NCBI RefSeq assembly: GCF_002214565.1 | Contig: NZ_CP015106.1 | Span: 1 to 64,000 of the forward strand | Source: Thermococcus radiotolerans | Lineage (GTDB): Archaea; Methanobacteriota_B; Thermococci; Thermococcales; Thermococcaceae | Direction of reading: 5' to 3' | Length of the DNA stretch: 64,000 nt | Program-made: the position numbers and the translations under genes | Shown here: one piece after another, positions 18,244 to 25,818 of the stretch | How positions within the stretch are numbered: the first letter of the stretch is position 1 | Layout: every line of letters begins with the position of its first letter | The notes under the pieces: model-generated | Database searches by the model: none | Seen by the model: the letters and a program-made list of their open reading frames with translations, nothing else | What the model was told of the DNA's origin: nothing

Positions 18244-18261
18244 CAGAGGTTATAACCTCTG
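18244..18261. promoter_or_regulatory. 18-bp perfect palindrome after the cassette
   Basis: CAGAGGTTATAACCTCTG reads the same on both strands without a mismatch. It lies 18 nt after the stop of the small basic protein gene and just before the acetyltransferase relic. It could be a regulator binding site or a hairpin terminator; the core GGTTATAACC also includes a TATA-like TTATAA. Confidence 0.5.
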
Positions 18262-18270
18262 ATGAGCACC

Positions 18271-18366
18271 TTACAGCATGCTCCTTACATCCTTCACCTT
18301 GGGCCGGGCTATTTCCTCAATGAAAGGCCTGTCTTCGGGTTTGGTCTCCCGGATAAGTGGTTCCAT
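18271..18366 (-). pseudogene. N-terminal remnant of a GNAT acetyltransferase
   Basis: ATG 18366 opens a 31-codon frame beginning MEPLIRETKPEDRPFIEEIA. It differs at only a few positions from the first 20 residues of the acetyltransferase at 13462-14271 (MEPLIREARPEDKPFIEEIA). After Ala-Arg the similarity stops, and an unrelated PKVKDVRSML tail ends in TAA. It is best read as a duplicated gene whose 3' part was deleted. Confidence 0.8.
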
Positions 18367-18421
18367 TCCCCTCACTAACTTTTTTATGTCCAGGGTTTAT
18401 TGAACCGTTGAGGTGCCGAGT

Positions 18422-18895
18422 ATGATACCTCAAACCTACCTTAAAGTTCTCCGCAGGCTGTATGAGCGCTTGGAAGATGCCGGCGTCAACTGGGTCGTCA
18501 CTGGAAGCCTCGGCTTTGCGCTCCAGGGGATTCCGGTCGAGCCTCATGATATCGATATTCAAACGGACAGGGATGGTGCCTACGAAATTGAGAGCCTGTT
18601 CTCGGAATTCGTGGTGAAGCCTGTGGAATTCCGCGAGAGCGAGGCGATTCGCTCGCACTTCGGTGTGCTGATGATAGACGGCGTTAGAGTTGAGATAATG
18701 GGGAACATCCAGAAAAAAGTGGGCGGTGAATGGGAGCCACCGGTAGATATACTCAGGTACAAGCGCTTTGTGGAGATCGAGGGCATGAAAATCCCGGTGC
18801 TCGACCTTGAGTACGAGTATGGTGCATATCTCAAGCTTGGCCGTGTTGAGAAGGCGGAAATGCTGAGGAAATTTTTGGAAGGGAGCGGGAGATAG
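18422..18895 (+). CDS. nucleotidyltransferase-fold protein
   Basis: 157 residues from ATG 18422, with GAGGTG 6 nt upstream. The N-terminal VTGSLGFALQGIP followed by DIDIQTD has the G-S...D-x-D pattern of nucleotidyltransferases, and VRVEIMG supplies the third acidic position. It resembles the AbiEii/MNT-like group used in toxin-antitoxin systems. No HEPN partner is adjacent, so it may be a solitary enzyme or the survivor of a system. TATA-like tttttatg at 18381-18388. Confidence 0.7.
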   Translation: MIPQTYLKVLRRLYERLEDAGVNWVVTGSLGFALQGIPVEPHDIDIQTDRDGAYEIESLFSEFVVKPVEFRESEAIRSHFGVLMIDGVRVEIMGNIQKKVGGEWEPPVDILRYKRFVEIEGMKIPVLDLEYEYGAYLKLGRVEKAEMLRKFLEGSGR

Positions 18896-18904
18896 CGGTG
18901 CCAG

Positions 18905-19825
18905 CTACCTGTTCTCCCTCCCCAAGGAAATCACAAAGTTTCCGTTTATCCTGAACGAGGCGACGATCGTCCTGAACGAGAGGTAGTCGAGGGGGGCATC
19001 AAAGCTCTCCGTCGGTTGAAAACCTACCCTTACCCTTCTCTCTTGGCCCCTTGGAACCCGGAGAACCTGGCTCTCGACGGAGGCTTCCAGGCCTTTCTGG
19101 GCTATGGGTGTGATTCTGAAGGTTGAATCTTTTCCCCGGTTGAGGATTCCGATCTCGGACGAACCCTCATAGGCGACCGCGTCGAAGGCATCTTCCCCGC
19201 TCTCAAAGGATATCCCCGCTATCCGGGGCATGGTCGCGCCCTGTCCGGGCTGTCCTCTAAAGTAGACCCTCAGATAACCGTCGCCCTGGATGTCGGTGAA
19301 GGCAACGCCGTAGAGCCTCTCACCGTGGAAGTCGACCCTCCTCCTGAAAACTCTGAACTCTGAGAGGGAGTGTTCGCTTAGGAACTCTTCTACGAAAGTG
19401 CCCTTTCCGAACCTGAACAGCCAGAGCTGCTTCCTCTTGGAAGGTATCACCGGGTAAAAACCGAGCTTCCGGTAGAGGTTGAGTGCCGGGAGGTTGTCAT
19501 GCTCCGTCATTAAAAACTGGACGTTGTGTCCTATACTTTCGGATATCCTGATACATTCCTCCACCAGCGCCCGCCCGATTCCCCTTCCTTGATATCTCGG
19601 ATGCACGACAAGGTTAACTATCTCCGCGTAGGGAGGAAAGACGGTATCCAGAGTAACTTTTCCGACGACTCTGCCATCTAGTAGCGCCACCAGAACCCGA
19701 GAGTAGTTCTTCATGCTCCCCCATATTCCCACGAGCCTTGGGCTGAACTTCCAGCCGAGATGCTCGTAGAGTTCGGCGACACCGTCGGCGAATTCTTCTC
19801 TGAACTCGATAACCCTGAGGTTCAT
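18905..19825 (-). CDS. GNAT acetyltransferase with C-terminal beta domain
   Basis: 306 residues from ATG 19825; GTG 19852 is in frame, but a TATA box near 19872 places transcription start about there, so the shorter form is preferred. Residues 1-150 are a GNAT domain with the acetyl-CoA loop VHPRYQGRGIGRAL and the LNLYRKLGFY motif. Residues 160-306 are beta-rich and unlike GNAT, possibly substrate-binding. Acceptor unknown. It converges with the nucleotidyltransferase gene with only 9 nt between stops. Confidence 0.78.
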   Translation of the reverse strand: MNLRVIEFREEFADGVAELYEHLGWKFSPRLVGIWGSMKNYSRVLVALLDGRVVGKVTLDTVFPPYAEIVNLVVHPRYQGRGIGRALVEECIRISESIGHNVQFLMTEHDNLPALNLYRKLGFYPVIPSKRKQLWLFRFGKGTFVEEFLSEHSLSEFRVFRRRVDFHGERLYGVAFTDIQGDGYLRVYFRGQPGQGATMPRIAGISFESGEDAFDAVAYEGSSEIGILNRGKDSTFRITPIAQKGLEASVESQVLRVPRGQERRVRVGFQPTESFDAPLDYLSFRTIVASFRINGNFVISLGRENR

Positions 19826-19894
19826 AGGAATTATCCCCGGATTTCTTTTCACAACTCTCTGAATATTCCCTTAAAGAGGTTCTGTTCTGCGGTT

Positions 19895-20422
19895 TCAGCT
19901 CCTGAACCTCTCGTAAATCAGCTCGTCGAGGTATCTCCCGTCGCTCCAGACATGCTCTCTGAACCGTCCACTCAAAGAGAACCCATTCTTTTCAAGGACG
20001 CGTATGGAGGGTAGATTGTCCTCATGAACCTTCGCCCAGACCTTGTGCAGGTTGAGGTGTCTGAACGCGTACTCGCAGAGGAGCTTCACCGTCTCCGTTC
20101 CGTAGCCCTTTCCCCGCTCCTCCGGCGAGAGGTAGTACAATATCTCACCCCATCTCGCGCTCCAGTTAATCCCGTTGAAGCCCGCTACACCCACGAGCGT
20201 TCCCTCTTTGTTCTCAACGACCGCAAAGATAGGCGCTTTGTCTTTGTTCTTCTTCAGCTCCTCATAAAACTCCTCCTCTTCCTCCGGAAGGGTGAAGTGA
20301 GCGGAGTTGAAGAGGTGTCTGACGGTGCTCCTGTTGTTGAACCACTCCCAGCTCTTTTGGAGGTCTTCCCTGAGGAGAATCGCCAGAGAGACCTTTTTGC
20401 CCTTCAAAATTATCGGTCTCAT
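19895..20422 (-). CDS. RimJ/RimL-type GNAT acetyltransferase
   Basis: 175 residues, a single GNAT domain of the RimJ/RimL group (protein N-terminal or small amine acetylation). Visible are LSPEERGKGYGTETVKLL (acetyl-CoA loop), HKVWAKVHEDNLPSIRVLEKNGF and the closing GRFREHVWSDGRYLDELIY. It lies upstream of another acetyltransferase on the same strand and is divergent from a CPBP protease gene, whose TATA box is near 20451-20458. Natural substrate unknown. Confidence 0.85.
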   Translation of the reverse strand: MRPIILKGKKVSLAILLREDLQKSWEWFNNRSTVRHLFNSAHFTLPEEEEEFYEELKKNKDKAPIFAVVENKEGTLVGVAGFNGINWSARWGEILYYLSPEERGKGYGTETVKLLCEYAFRHLNLHKVWAKVHEDNLPSIRVLEKNGFSLSGRFREHVWSDGRYLDELIYERFRS

Positions 20423-20492
20423 CTTCCTCCCCCATATTACAACACGAAAGCGTTTTAAAGGTTTTACTGTGAAGTTGTCTCAAGTGGTACCG

Positions 20493-21170
20493 ATGGAACG
20501 GTGGGTGAGGGGTACCGTACTGACGGCCGCGCTAACTGGGATGATTCTCTCCAATCTCTTCATTGACCTTGGATACGCACAGAGATGGCTCGATCTCGCC
20601 GAGTTAATTTTCCTTGTCGTTGCTGTCGTTAGGTTCTCGGGATACAGCAGAGAAGAACTGGGCCTTGGCGGGGAATTCAGCCTTCTCAAGCACGTTCTGT
20701 TTCCCCTTGCATTCTTCATCCTGCCACTAGTCCCGGTCCTCTTCGTGCCCCACCGGAGTGTTTCTCCTAAGATTTTTGCCCTCTATTTTCTCAACTATCT
20801 CCTCATCGCTGGTCTGCCCGAGGAGCTTCTCTTCAGGGCACTTCTCTTTGCCTCCTTTGAGGAGCGCTTCAGCGGGATAACTGCCCTAGTTGGGAACTCT
20901 GTAATTCACTGGCTCATTCACTTTGGGGTTGGTTTGAACATGTCCCAGCTGATGGCGGCGTTGGTACTTTCCTCCTACCGTCTGACGTTCCGACGGATTG
21001 AACCCCTGATTATTGCCCACGCCCTTTGGGATGCCGTTTTTATCGCGCTGAAGCCCAGTTTTGTTGGTTCATGGAGCCTCGTTATCATGGCACCTTTCGC
21101 TGGAGCGTTTCTCTCGATTTTAATTTACCTTGCTGGCCGTAGCCAGCAAATAGAACTTAGTGTAGGGTGA
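20493..21170 (+). CDS. CPBP-family intramembrane metalloprotease 1
   Basis: 225 residues from ATG 20493, placed by a gttttaaag box at 20452-20460. About seven membrane helices. The CPBP (Abi, Rce1-like) motifs are complete: E110-E111-x3-R115 (LPEELLFR), His139/His143 in the next helix (VIHWLIHF), and HALWD with His176 and Asp180. Members process prenylated proteins or bacteriocin-type peptides, or act as partners without protease activity. Its stop overlaps the ribosome binding site of a second CPBP gene, giving a two-gene operon. Confidence 0.85.
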   Translation: MERWVRGTVLTAALTGMILSNLFIDLGYAQRWLDLAELIFLVVAVVRFSGYSREELGLGGEFSLLKHVLFPLAFFILPLVPVLFVPHRSVSPKIFALYFLNYLLIAGLPEELLFRALLFASFEERFSGITALVGNSVIHWLIHFGVGLNMSQLMAALVLSSYRLTFRRIEPLIIAHALWDAVFIALKPSFVGSWSLVIMAPFAGAFLSILIYLAGRSQQIELSVG

Positions 21171-21175
21171 GTTCC

Positions 21176-22018
21176 ATGAACCCGGTCATAGTCTTTGTCG
21201 TTTCATTCCTCCTGTGGGCCTCTAAGGGAATCTACATTGGTACGTTAGTGGAGCGTTTCAAGGGCAGATTCAACGAGATAACCGCTTACTGGCTGATCAC
21301 ATCTTTGTTCAACGTTCTTTTGGCAGTCCTTGTAACCCTCCTCTGTCCCGACGTTTACTTTGTCAGCTGGAGCTTTCCGGTTAGAGAGTTCCTTATCTTC
21401 TTCGCCCTTTCGGTCCTCGCCGTCATCCCTGGCTTAAAGGAACTCTGGCGCTTCATCGAGCCGAAAACTGGGGAAGAACAGAAAGCCGCAGAGCCTTTCA
21501 GGAATTTGGGCCTTATCGAGGCTTCGGTTCTCCGGATCATAAGCTCCGCTCTCCCAGAGGAACTCGTCTTTCGTTACATCTTCCTGGGCCTTCTCTCGCT
21601 CTGGGACCCATTTGCGGGTCTAATCGCTGTGTCCATGTTCTTTGGCCTCGGCCACAGGTTCTCCCACAGGGAGCGTGGATTGGGTCTTCTCATCTCCAAC
21701 GTTCTGTCAGGTATAGTCTTCGGCCTGGCCTACCTCTATACCGGGAGCCTTTTGGTGGTCATGGTCATCCACTGGCTCGGTAATATGATCCCTTGGGCCA
21801 TGATGAAGTACCCTGGGGTGAGAAATGTTATCGCCGCAGCAACGGCCTTCCCCCTGGCATCACTTTTCGTTTTCCGGAGCGAAGTGCGGAGAATCCTCGA
21901 ATACTTTGCGGGAATTTACACAGTCTCGGGACTGTTCTGGGGGCTGATAATTGGACTCGCGATGCTCGGGGTAATTTACGCTGGCATTAAAATTTTGAGT
22001 GCTAAAAACGGTGAATAA
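21176..22018 (+). CDS. CPBP-family intramembrane metalloprotease 2
   Basis: 280 residues from ATG 21176, with GGTGA 5 nt upstream (GTG 21167 is in frame but lacks a site). CPBP motifs: E128-E129-x3-R133 (LPEELVFR), GHRFSHRE with His160/His164, and VIHWLGN with His199 and Asn203. It is a distant paralogue of the gene before it and longer by an N-terminal pair of helices. Its last 53 codons overlap the convergent ORF at 21860-22927. An extra A in the run at 22004-22008 would end it as KKR instead of KNGE (see findings). Confidence 0.82.
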   Translation: MNPVIVFVVSFLLWASKGIYIGTLVERFKGRFNEITAYWLITSLFNVLLAVLVTLLCPDVYFVSWSFPVREFLIFFALSVLAVIPGLKELWRFIEPKTGEEQKAAEPFRNLGLIEASVLRIISSALPEELVFRYIFLGLLSLWDPFAGLIAVSMFFGLGHRFSHRERGLGLLISNVLSGIVFGLAYLYTGSLLVVMVIHWLGNMIPWAMMKYPGVRNVIAAATAFPLASLFVFRSEVRRILEYFAGIYTVSGLFWGLIIGLAMLGVIYAGIKILSAKNGE

Positions 22019-22927
22019 CGGTTTCCATAGTTTTCCCTCCACCTTCACACCGAGCGCAACGTTCTCCTTCAGCACCTCGACCCAGCCGTTCTCCCAGAGC
22101 TCCCTTACCTTCGGCTCCCCTTCCCCGGGAATCTCGACCACAACGGCCTTTTCATCGAGCTCGCCCCCAACGAGGAGTCTATCACCGGCGGGCAACAGCG
22201 AGGTGGCGCTTCCCTCGCCAAGCTCGATTCTCCGCTCACCGGCCTGGATCCAGAAGTTTTTCCCCTGGTAGCCCGCCAGCACGAGCTTTCCGTTCCAGTG
22301 GCAGGCGGTTAAAGCGATTCCCTCTGCGAGGATTTCCTCATGGGAGGGCTCACCCTCTTTACCGAACTCGAAGGCCCTGACCGTCCAGCTTCCCTCTTTG
22401 ACGCTCCCGATGAGCTTTAGACCGTTCTTGGATTGGATCAGGGCGGTGAAAACCCCATCCTCCCAGCTCCCGAAGTCCCTCAGCCAAAGGAGCTCCCCCT
22501 CGGGGGAAACCTTTCCGATGAGGAATCCCTTGTCGCCTGGCCTTCCAGTTTCTCCTGCAATGAAGAACCCATCCCCTGCGGGGAGGATTGAATAGACCGC
22601 CCCGTTGTTTCTAACGTTGAGCTTCAGCTCCCAGAGGACGTTTAGCCCCTCGTCAAGCCTCGCTAAATAGGCCTTCCAGCCCTCGCCGCCATCGGGCGTT
22701 GCAACCCCTTCAACCGCTCCGCCGATGATGTAGCCATCGTCGAGTTCCGCTATACTGTGGCCTTCCCAGTCGTTCTTTCCCGCCAGGAAGTGAATCTCAA
22801 CGATGTCCTCCCCATCAATCCTCGCAAGCATGATCCTGTAGTTCTTTCCATCGTGGGCGCTTCCAACAACCAGGTCCCTAGTTATGGCAACTGGAACAGT
22901 CTCAACGCCGAAGGAGTGGGTTCTCAT
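21860..22927 (-). CDS. beta-propeller-like (PQQ/WD-type repeat) protein with doubtful C-terminus
   Basis: 355 residues as read, from ATG 22927 with GGTGG 6 nt upstream. Residues 5-300 show repeated four-strand blades with AG-x-D/E-x(n)-GG...W phrases (DDGYIIGGAVEG, GDGFFIAGETG, WNGKLVLAGYQG, GDRLLVGGELD), typical of cytoplasmic propellers. The last 50 or so residues have unlike composition (Asn, Gln, Pro, Ser rich) and lie antisense to the CPBP gene, so they are probably not native. One extra base in a five-T run would end the protein at LFTVF, near 22002. Ligand unknown. Confidence 0.7.
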   Translation of the reverse strand: MRTHSFGVETVPVAITRDLVVGSAHDGKNYRIMLARIDGEDIVEIHFLAGKNDWEGHSIAELDDGYIIGGAVEGVATPDGGEGWKAYLARLDEGLNVLWELKLNVRNNGAVYSILPAGDGFFIAGETGRPGDKGFLIGKVSPEGELLWLRDFGSWEDGVFTALIQSKNGLKLIGSVKEGSWTVRAFEFGKEGEPSHEEILAEGIALTACHWNGKLVLAGYQGKNFWIQAGERRIELGEGSATSLLPAGDRLLVGGELDEKAVVVEIPGEGEPKVRELWENGWVEVLKENVALGVKVEGKLWKPLFTVFSTQNFNASVNYPEHRESNYQPPEQSRDCVNSRKVFEDSPHFAPENEK

Positions 22928-23043
22928 TGGTGCCACCCTAAACTCTTATGTTCTCCATTCTTTGGTTGACACCTTCTTTTAAAGAGTTGGTTTCGGAGGA
23001 CACGCTTCCAAAACCTTATAATTCCGTGGGGGAATCCACCTTC

Positions 23044-23760
23044 ATGAACAATCGCCTGAAGGCCGCCTTCCTGCTTGTACTCCTTGCCAACGTCCTGAAG
23101 AAATCGCCGGTTTACCTCCTACTGTACTTCTTGGCGTTTGCCCTCTTCTCGCGGAGGGAATGGAAGAGCCTGCCCGTGCTCGTGGGGCTTGCTATCTCCC
23201 TCGGATTTCTCGCTGAACTCATTGGAACGCGGCTCTGCCTTCCCTTCGGCTGCTACGAGTACGTAAACCTCCAGCCCCAGCTCTTCGGTGTCGCCCTCTT
23301 CGTGCCCCTAGCCTGGGCGATTTTTGGCTCCGTCGCCTATCTGGCGGCGAGTTTCTTATTTCCTGGTAAGGTCAGCCGGCTTCTATTCGCCTCCCTACTC
23401 ATGATGGTCTTTGACCTCGCCATAGACCCGTTGATGACGTCTTGGAACGCCTGGGTGTGGAAGACCTCAACGTCCATAAACTGGTTCGGAATTCCCTGGA
23501 CGAACTACCTCGGCTGGTTTCTCGTCTCGCTCCTCATATTCTACCTCTACGAGCGGCTTTCAAGCCCTTCAATATGCTCGTGCCTCAAGAGGTTCGGGCC
23601 AGCTATATACCTCCTCGAAACTTTCACCTTTGCCCTGTACGCTCCGGCGAGCGTGAAAACGCCCACGCTAATTGCGCTGGCACTGTCGTTCCTTTTGCTC
23701 GTTCCACTGACGGTAGGGAGGCTGAGGAATGAGGGTCGCTTTGGTTCCAATGGGGGTTGA
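23044..23760 (+). CDS. carotenoid biosynthesis family (CruF/DUF422-like) membrane protein
   Basis: 238 residues from ATG 23044, after a ccttataa box near 23013-23020. Six to seven membrane helices. Conserved family pieces are FGCYEY in the second loop, GVALFVPLAWA, MVFDLAIDPLM and WFGIPWTNYLGWF, as in CruF-type hydratases of C50/bacterioruberin synthesis. Thermococcales are not known for such carotenoids, so it may act on another isoprenoid. It overlaps the nitrilase gene by 32 nt. Confidence 0.75.
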   Translation: MNNRLKAAFLLVLLANVLKKSPVYLLLYFLAFALFSRREWKSLPVLVGLAISLGFLAELIGTRLCLPFGCYEYVNLQPQLFGVALFVPLAWAIFGSVAYLAASFLFPGKVSRLLFASLLMMVFDLAIDPLMTSWNAWVWKTSTSINWFGIPWTNYLGWFLVSLLIFYLYERLSSPSICSCLKRFGPAIYLLETFTFALYAPASVKTPTLIALALSFLLLVPLTVGRLRNEGRFGSNGG

Positions 23761-24394
23761 GGTGGGGAACTTCGAGGCCAACTGGAGGGAATTCGAGCGG
23801 AGGTTCAGTGAGGCCATGGATCATGGCCCGGACTTCGTTGCCTTCCCGGAATACTGCCTGACGGGTTTCGCCGAATGGGACTTCAGCGGAGCGGAGCTTT
23901 ACGGCGAAATTGTGGAGAGGGTGAGCGGGCTTGCTAGGAAGGCGGGCGTTTACATCGTATTCGGCCTTTTGGAGCCCTACAAGAACTGTGTCTACAACTC
24001 CGCCCTGCTGATCGGTCGGAACGGTGAGGTTCTGCTGAAGCACCGCAAGTTCCAAGAGCCGATGAGGTTCTGCACCGGCAACACCGTGAAGACGGCAAGA
24101 ACCGAGTTCGGGAAGGTTGCGATAATCATATGCGGCGACCTGTACAACAAGAGGATAGCGAAGTGGATTCGGAGGAAAAGACCGGACTTCATCTTCGTAC
24201 CAATGGAGTACTCCCCGGATTACGGAGAGCCCAGCGAAGAAGACATCGCGGCGATGGCAGAGCGAGTACGGCTCCTCGGCGCTAAAACCTTCGTCGTAAA
24301 CAGCCACCCGCCCGGCGGAGCGTGGTTCTTCGACTCCGATGGGAAGCTTCTGGCGTCATCGGAGGGGAAGGAGATTCTGGTTGTAGAGGTCTGA
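23729..24394 (+). CDS. carbon-nitrogen hydrolase (nitrilase superfamily)
   Basis: 221 residues. The catalytic triad is Glu41 (FPEYCLTG), Lys107 (KHRKF) and Cys135 (IICGDLYN). It hydrolyses a non-peptide C-N bond, probably an amide; substrate unknown. The protein is shorter than the usual 260-280 residues, lacking part of the last strands. ATG 23729 lies inside the upstream gene by 32 nt, implying coupled translation with the CruF-like gene. Confidence 0.85.
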   Translation: MRVALVPMGVEVGNFEANWREFERRFSEAMDHGPDFVAFPEYCLTGFAEWDFSGAELYGEIVERVSGLARKAGVYIVFGLLEPYKNCVYNSALLIGRNGEVLLKHRKFQEPMRFCTGNTVKTARTEFGKVAIIICGDLYNKRIAKWIRRKRPDFIFVPMEYSPDYGEPSEEDIAAMAERVRLLGAKTFVVNSHPPGGAWFFDSDGKLLASSEGKEILVVEV

Positions 24395-24443
24395 GCTCCG
24401 AAACCCTTAAGCCCAGCCCTACCAAAGATTATCCGGTGGTTCC

Positions 24444-24773
24444 ATGGAGCTCTACGATGTTTCCGAATTCTGGAAGTTTGACCTCCGCGTCGGCCTCGTG
24501 AGAAAGGCCGGGAAGCTTAGGCGCACTAAAAAGCTGATAAAGCTCGACGTTGACTTTGGAACCGAGCGGAGGACGATAATAACGGGCATAGCCGACCAGT
24601 ACAGTCCGGAAGAGCTCGAAGGGAGAAAGTTCATCTTCGTCCTCAACCTGAAGCCGAAGGAGTTCTCCGGTGTGAAGAGCGAGGGCATGCTTATAGTGGC
24701 GGAAATCGAGGACGGGAGGGTTTACCTCCTGCCCGTTCCGGAGGAGGTTCCAGCGGGGACGAAGGTGTGGTAG
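24444..24773 (+). CDS. stand-alone tRNA-binding (EMAP/CsaA-like OB-fold) protein
   Basis: 109 residues forming one tRNA-binding OB-fold domain like the C-terminal part of methionyl-tRNA synthetase: FDLRVGLVRKAG, LIKLDVDFG, RTIITGIADQYSPEEL, FVLNLKPKEFSGVKSEGML. It probably binds the tRNA elbow and delivers it to an aminoacyl-tRNA synthetase. ATG 24444 follows GGTGG; the stop is 1 nt before the next gene's ATG, so it is in an operon with the phosphatase. Confidence 0.88.
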   Translation: MELYDVSEFWKFDLRVGLVRKAGKLRRTKKLIKLDVDFGTERRTIITGIADQYSPEELEGRKFIFVLNLKPKEFSGVKSEGMLIVAEIEDGRVYLLPVPEEVPAGTKVW

Positions 24774-24774
24774 C

Positions 24775-25227
24775 ATGTGGCGCTCGGCCAAGTTCATAGA
24801 CGATAACGTTGCCTTCTCGAGGATGCCGGCGAGGAGTGAAATAGACGAAGCTGCCGAAACGTTCGATGCGGTGGTTGTGCTCGTTGAGGAGTTTGAGCTT
24901 CCCTACAGCCTAAGCGAATGGCAGAAACGGGGCGTTGAGGTCCTTCACAGTCCCATTCGGGATTTTTCGGCCCCTGCTCTTGATCAGCTCCTCAAAATCC
25001 TCCGCTGGATTGAGGCGAGGGTTGCAGAGGGCAAGAAGGTTCTGATTCACTGCATGGGCGGCCTCGGGAGGAGCGGAACGGTTGCCGTTGCCTGGGTGAT
25101 GTACTCCAAGGGTCTTCCTCTCAGGGAAGCCCTGAGAAGGGTTCGCAGGGTACGGCCCGGTGCGGTTGAGGTGGAGGAGCAGATGGGTGTTCTGAAGGAG
25201 CTGGAAAGACTCCTCAGAAGCCGTTGA
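24775..25227 (+). CDS. dual-specificity protein phosphatase
   Basis: 150 residues matching the characterised Thermococcus phosphatase. The P-loop is HCMGGLGRSG with nucleophile Cys93 and Arg99; Asp63 (IRDFSA) is the general acid. It removes phosphate from Tyr and possibly Ser residues of cytoplasmic proteins. It starts 1 nt after the tRNA-binding protein gene and its 3' end overlaps the convergent nitroreductase gene by 14 nt. Confidence 0.9.
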   Translation: MWRSAKFIDDNVAFSRMPARSEIDEAAETFDAVVVLVEEFELPYSLSEWQKRGVEVLHSPIRDFSAPALDQLLKILRWIEARVAEGKKVLIHCMGGLGRSGTVAVAWVMYSKGLPLREALRRVRRVRPGAVEVEEQMGVLKELERLLRSR

Positions 25228-25777
25228 AGCTCACCACCTCTTCGAGCCTTCTCCTCTCGTACTTCGGTTTGGGGTCTGCTGGATAACCGACGGGCAGAAT
25301 CGTCTGGAGCTTGTAGTCCTTTGGTGCGTTTAACAGCTCCTCGATCGGTTTCGGATTCGGAGGGGTGTAGGTTACCGTTCCGAGGCCGAGCTCCTCAAGT
25401 GCAAGGAGAAGGTAGCCGACCGCTATCCACGTTGATTGGAGCCAGTACGGGGCCTTTGTGTGTCCAAACACGAGGATCAGATACGGGGCCTCGCTGAGGA
25501 AGGGCTTCTCGGGCTTAAAGCCCCTGGCGTTCAGCCACGCCATCAGGTCACCCTTGGTTCTGGAGTAGAACTTCTCCTCTTCGCCCTCGCAGAGCTCCCT
25601 TATCTTCCCCTTCAGCCAGTCGTCGTCGATGATTACGAACTTCCAGGGCTGGGCGTTCATACCGCTCGGCGCTTCCTTTGCTGCCTTGATGGCCTTCATT
25701 AAATCTTCCTTTGGCGGTCTCTCCGGGAGAAACCCCCTCACGGTCTTTCTCCGCTTCGCCAGCTCAAGAACGCGCAT
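25214..25777 (-). CDS. nitroreductase-family flavoprotein
   Basis: 187 residues from ATG 25777, preceded by GGTGATGCC; the open frame continues upstream without start signals. FMN-dependent NAD(P)H oxidoreductase fold: RRKTVRGF at the N-terminus, the APSGMNAQPWKFVIID flavin-binding segment, and GLGTVTYTP late. The electron acceptor is unknown; the family reduces quinones, nitro compounds or flavins. It is followed on the same strand by nothing; upstream lies an MBL gene 41 nt away. Confidence 0.85.
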   Translation of the reverse strand: MRVLELAKRRKTVRGFLPERPPKEDLMKAIKAAKEAPSGMNAQPWKFVIIDDDWLKGKIRELCEGEEEKFYSRTKGDLMAWLNARGFKPEKPFLSEAPYLILVFGHTKAPYWLQSTWIAVGYLLLALEELGLGTVTYTPPNPKPIEELLNAPKDYKLQTILPVGYPADPKPKYERRRLEEVVSFNGF

Positions 25778-25818
25778 GGCATCACCGGTTCCCTTTGGGC
25801 GGAAACGGATAAAAACGT

